This document shows positions 63,801-64,000 of a DNA stretch of 64,000 nt, piece after piece. The number at the start of each line of letters is the position of its first letter. The stretch's first letter is position 1. This DNA comes from Silurus meridionalis. Taxonomy: Eukaryota; Chordata; Actinopteri; Siluriformes; Siluridae. The position numbers and the translations under genes were made by a program. A model generated the notes under the pieces. The model did no database searches. It was not told where the DNA came from and worked only from the letters and a program-made list of their open reading frames with translations. The stretch lies in the NCBI RefSeq assembly GCF_014805685.1, contig NC_060892.1, positions 9,753,490-9,817,489 of the forward strand, read 5' to 3'.

Positions 63801-64000
63801 TAGCGGGCCACTCATGAATTTTTCAATGCAGGCCATTTAAACATGGAGCTGGCTTTGTGCACAGGGGCAGTGTCATGCTGGACATGTGTTAGTCTTATCG
63901 TTCAAGTAAAGGGAAAATGTAATGCTAATGCATCAAAGACAATTGTGTGCCTCCAACGTTGTGTAACAGTTTGGGAAAGAACCACATACGGCTGTAAACG
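60805..64000 (-). other. chsy1: chsy1 intron upstream of the terminal exon (continues past window end)
   Basis: The acceptor side (60807-60855) is an almost pure T tract on the sense strand with scattered C. No upstream chsy1 exon (the region with the DDD motif and WSYE) is visible before 64000. A Tc1 family A copy runs off the end (63543-64000). A poly-A run lies at 63063-63081. Nothing else is recognised. Confidence 0.8.
63543..64000 (-). mobile_element. Tc1-derived repeat, family A (copy 10), continues past window end
   Basis: It starts 'cacactacatgaacaaaact' and has the reversed family blocks 'ttttggagtgtggttgtgga', 'gtgcagtctgcgctccagtt', 'ggcagtgtcatgctggacat' and 'tttgggaaagaaccacatac'. 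It reaches position 64000 just before the expected end. Confidence 0.87.

Overview
This is vertebrate nuclear DNA from a ray-finned fish. The evidence is exon/intron structure with GT–AG splice sites, long (CA)n, (TA)n and (TG)n tracts, and many decayed Tc1/mariner, LINE and tRNA-SINE relics of the kind common in teleosts. The repeat mix would fit an otophysan such as a catfish, but the species cannot be fixed from sequence alone. It is not microbial: there are no operons, ribosome binding sites, CRISPR arrays or prophages.

The window holds two real genes in tail-to-tail arrangement. On the + strand, positions 3910-31555 carry the last nine coding exons of lrrk1 (leucine-rich repeat kinase 1). 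They run from the alphaC part of the kinase domain through the C-terminal WD40-like region to the stop codon. All nine splice junctions keep phase: 2237 coding bases give 744 whole codons plus a stop, after a codon split at the upstream edge. On the - strand, positions 59209-60804 are the large terminal exon of chsy1 (chondroitin sulfate synthase 1), 531 residues with the C-terminal GalNAc-transferase region. Its upstream exons lie beyond 64000. The same pair, LRRK1 then CHSY1 facing each other, is found in human 15q26.3, so this is conserved vertebrate synteny.

Layout: 1-3909 is lrrk1 intron; 3910-31555 is lrrk1 exons with introns of 0.9-7.9 kb; 31556 to about 32.5 or 33.8 kb is the probable lrrk1 3' UTR; about 33.8-57.9 kb is intergenic, with no gene recognised but many repeats; about 57.9-59.2 kb is the probable chsy1 3' UTR; 59209-60804 is chsy1 coding; 60805-64000 is chsy1 intron.

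The repeats fall into recognisable groups. There is a ten-copy Tc1-derived family (ends like CACTATATGG), two further Tc1 families plus a shorter transposase fragment, palindromic and mariner-type MITEs, two LINE 3' fragments, tRNA-derived SINEs, and a family ending in 'gctatacaaata'. The two genes act in unrelated processes: LRRK1 is a cytoplasmic Rab-directed kinase and CHSY1 is a Golgi glycosyltransferase. No new multigene system was found. The points most worth a second look are two lrrk1 acceptors that use TG repeats in place of a pyrimidine tract, a near-perfect 38-bp intronic hairpin, a tandem splice donor embedded in a DR1 motif, possible conserved noncoding blocks, and a 290-bp local duplication.
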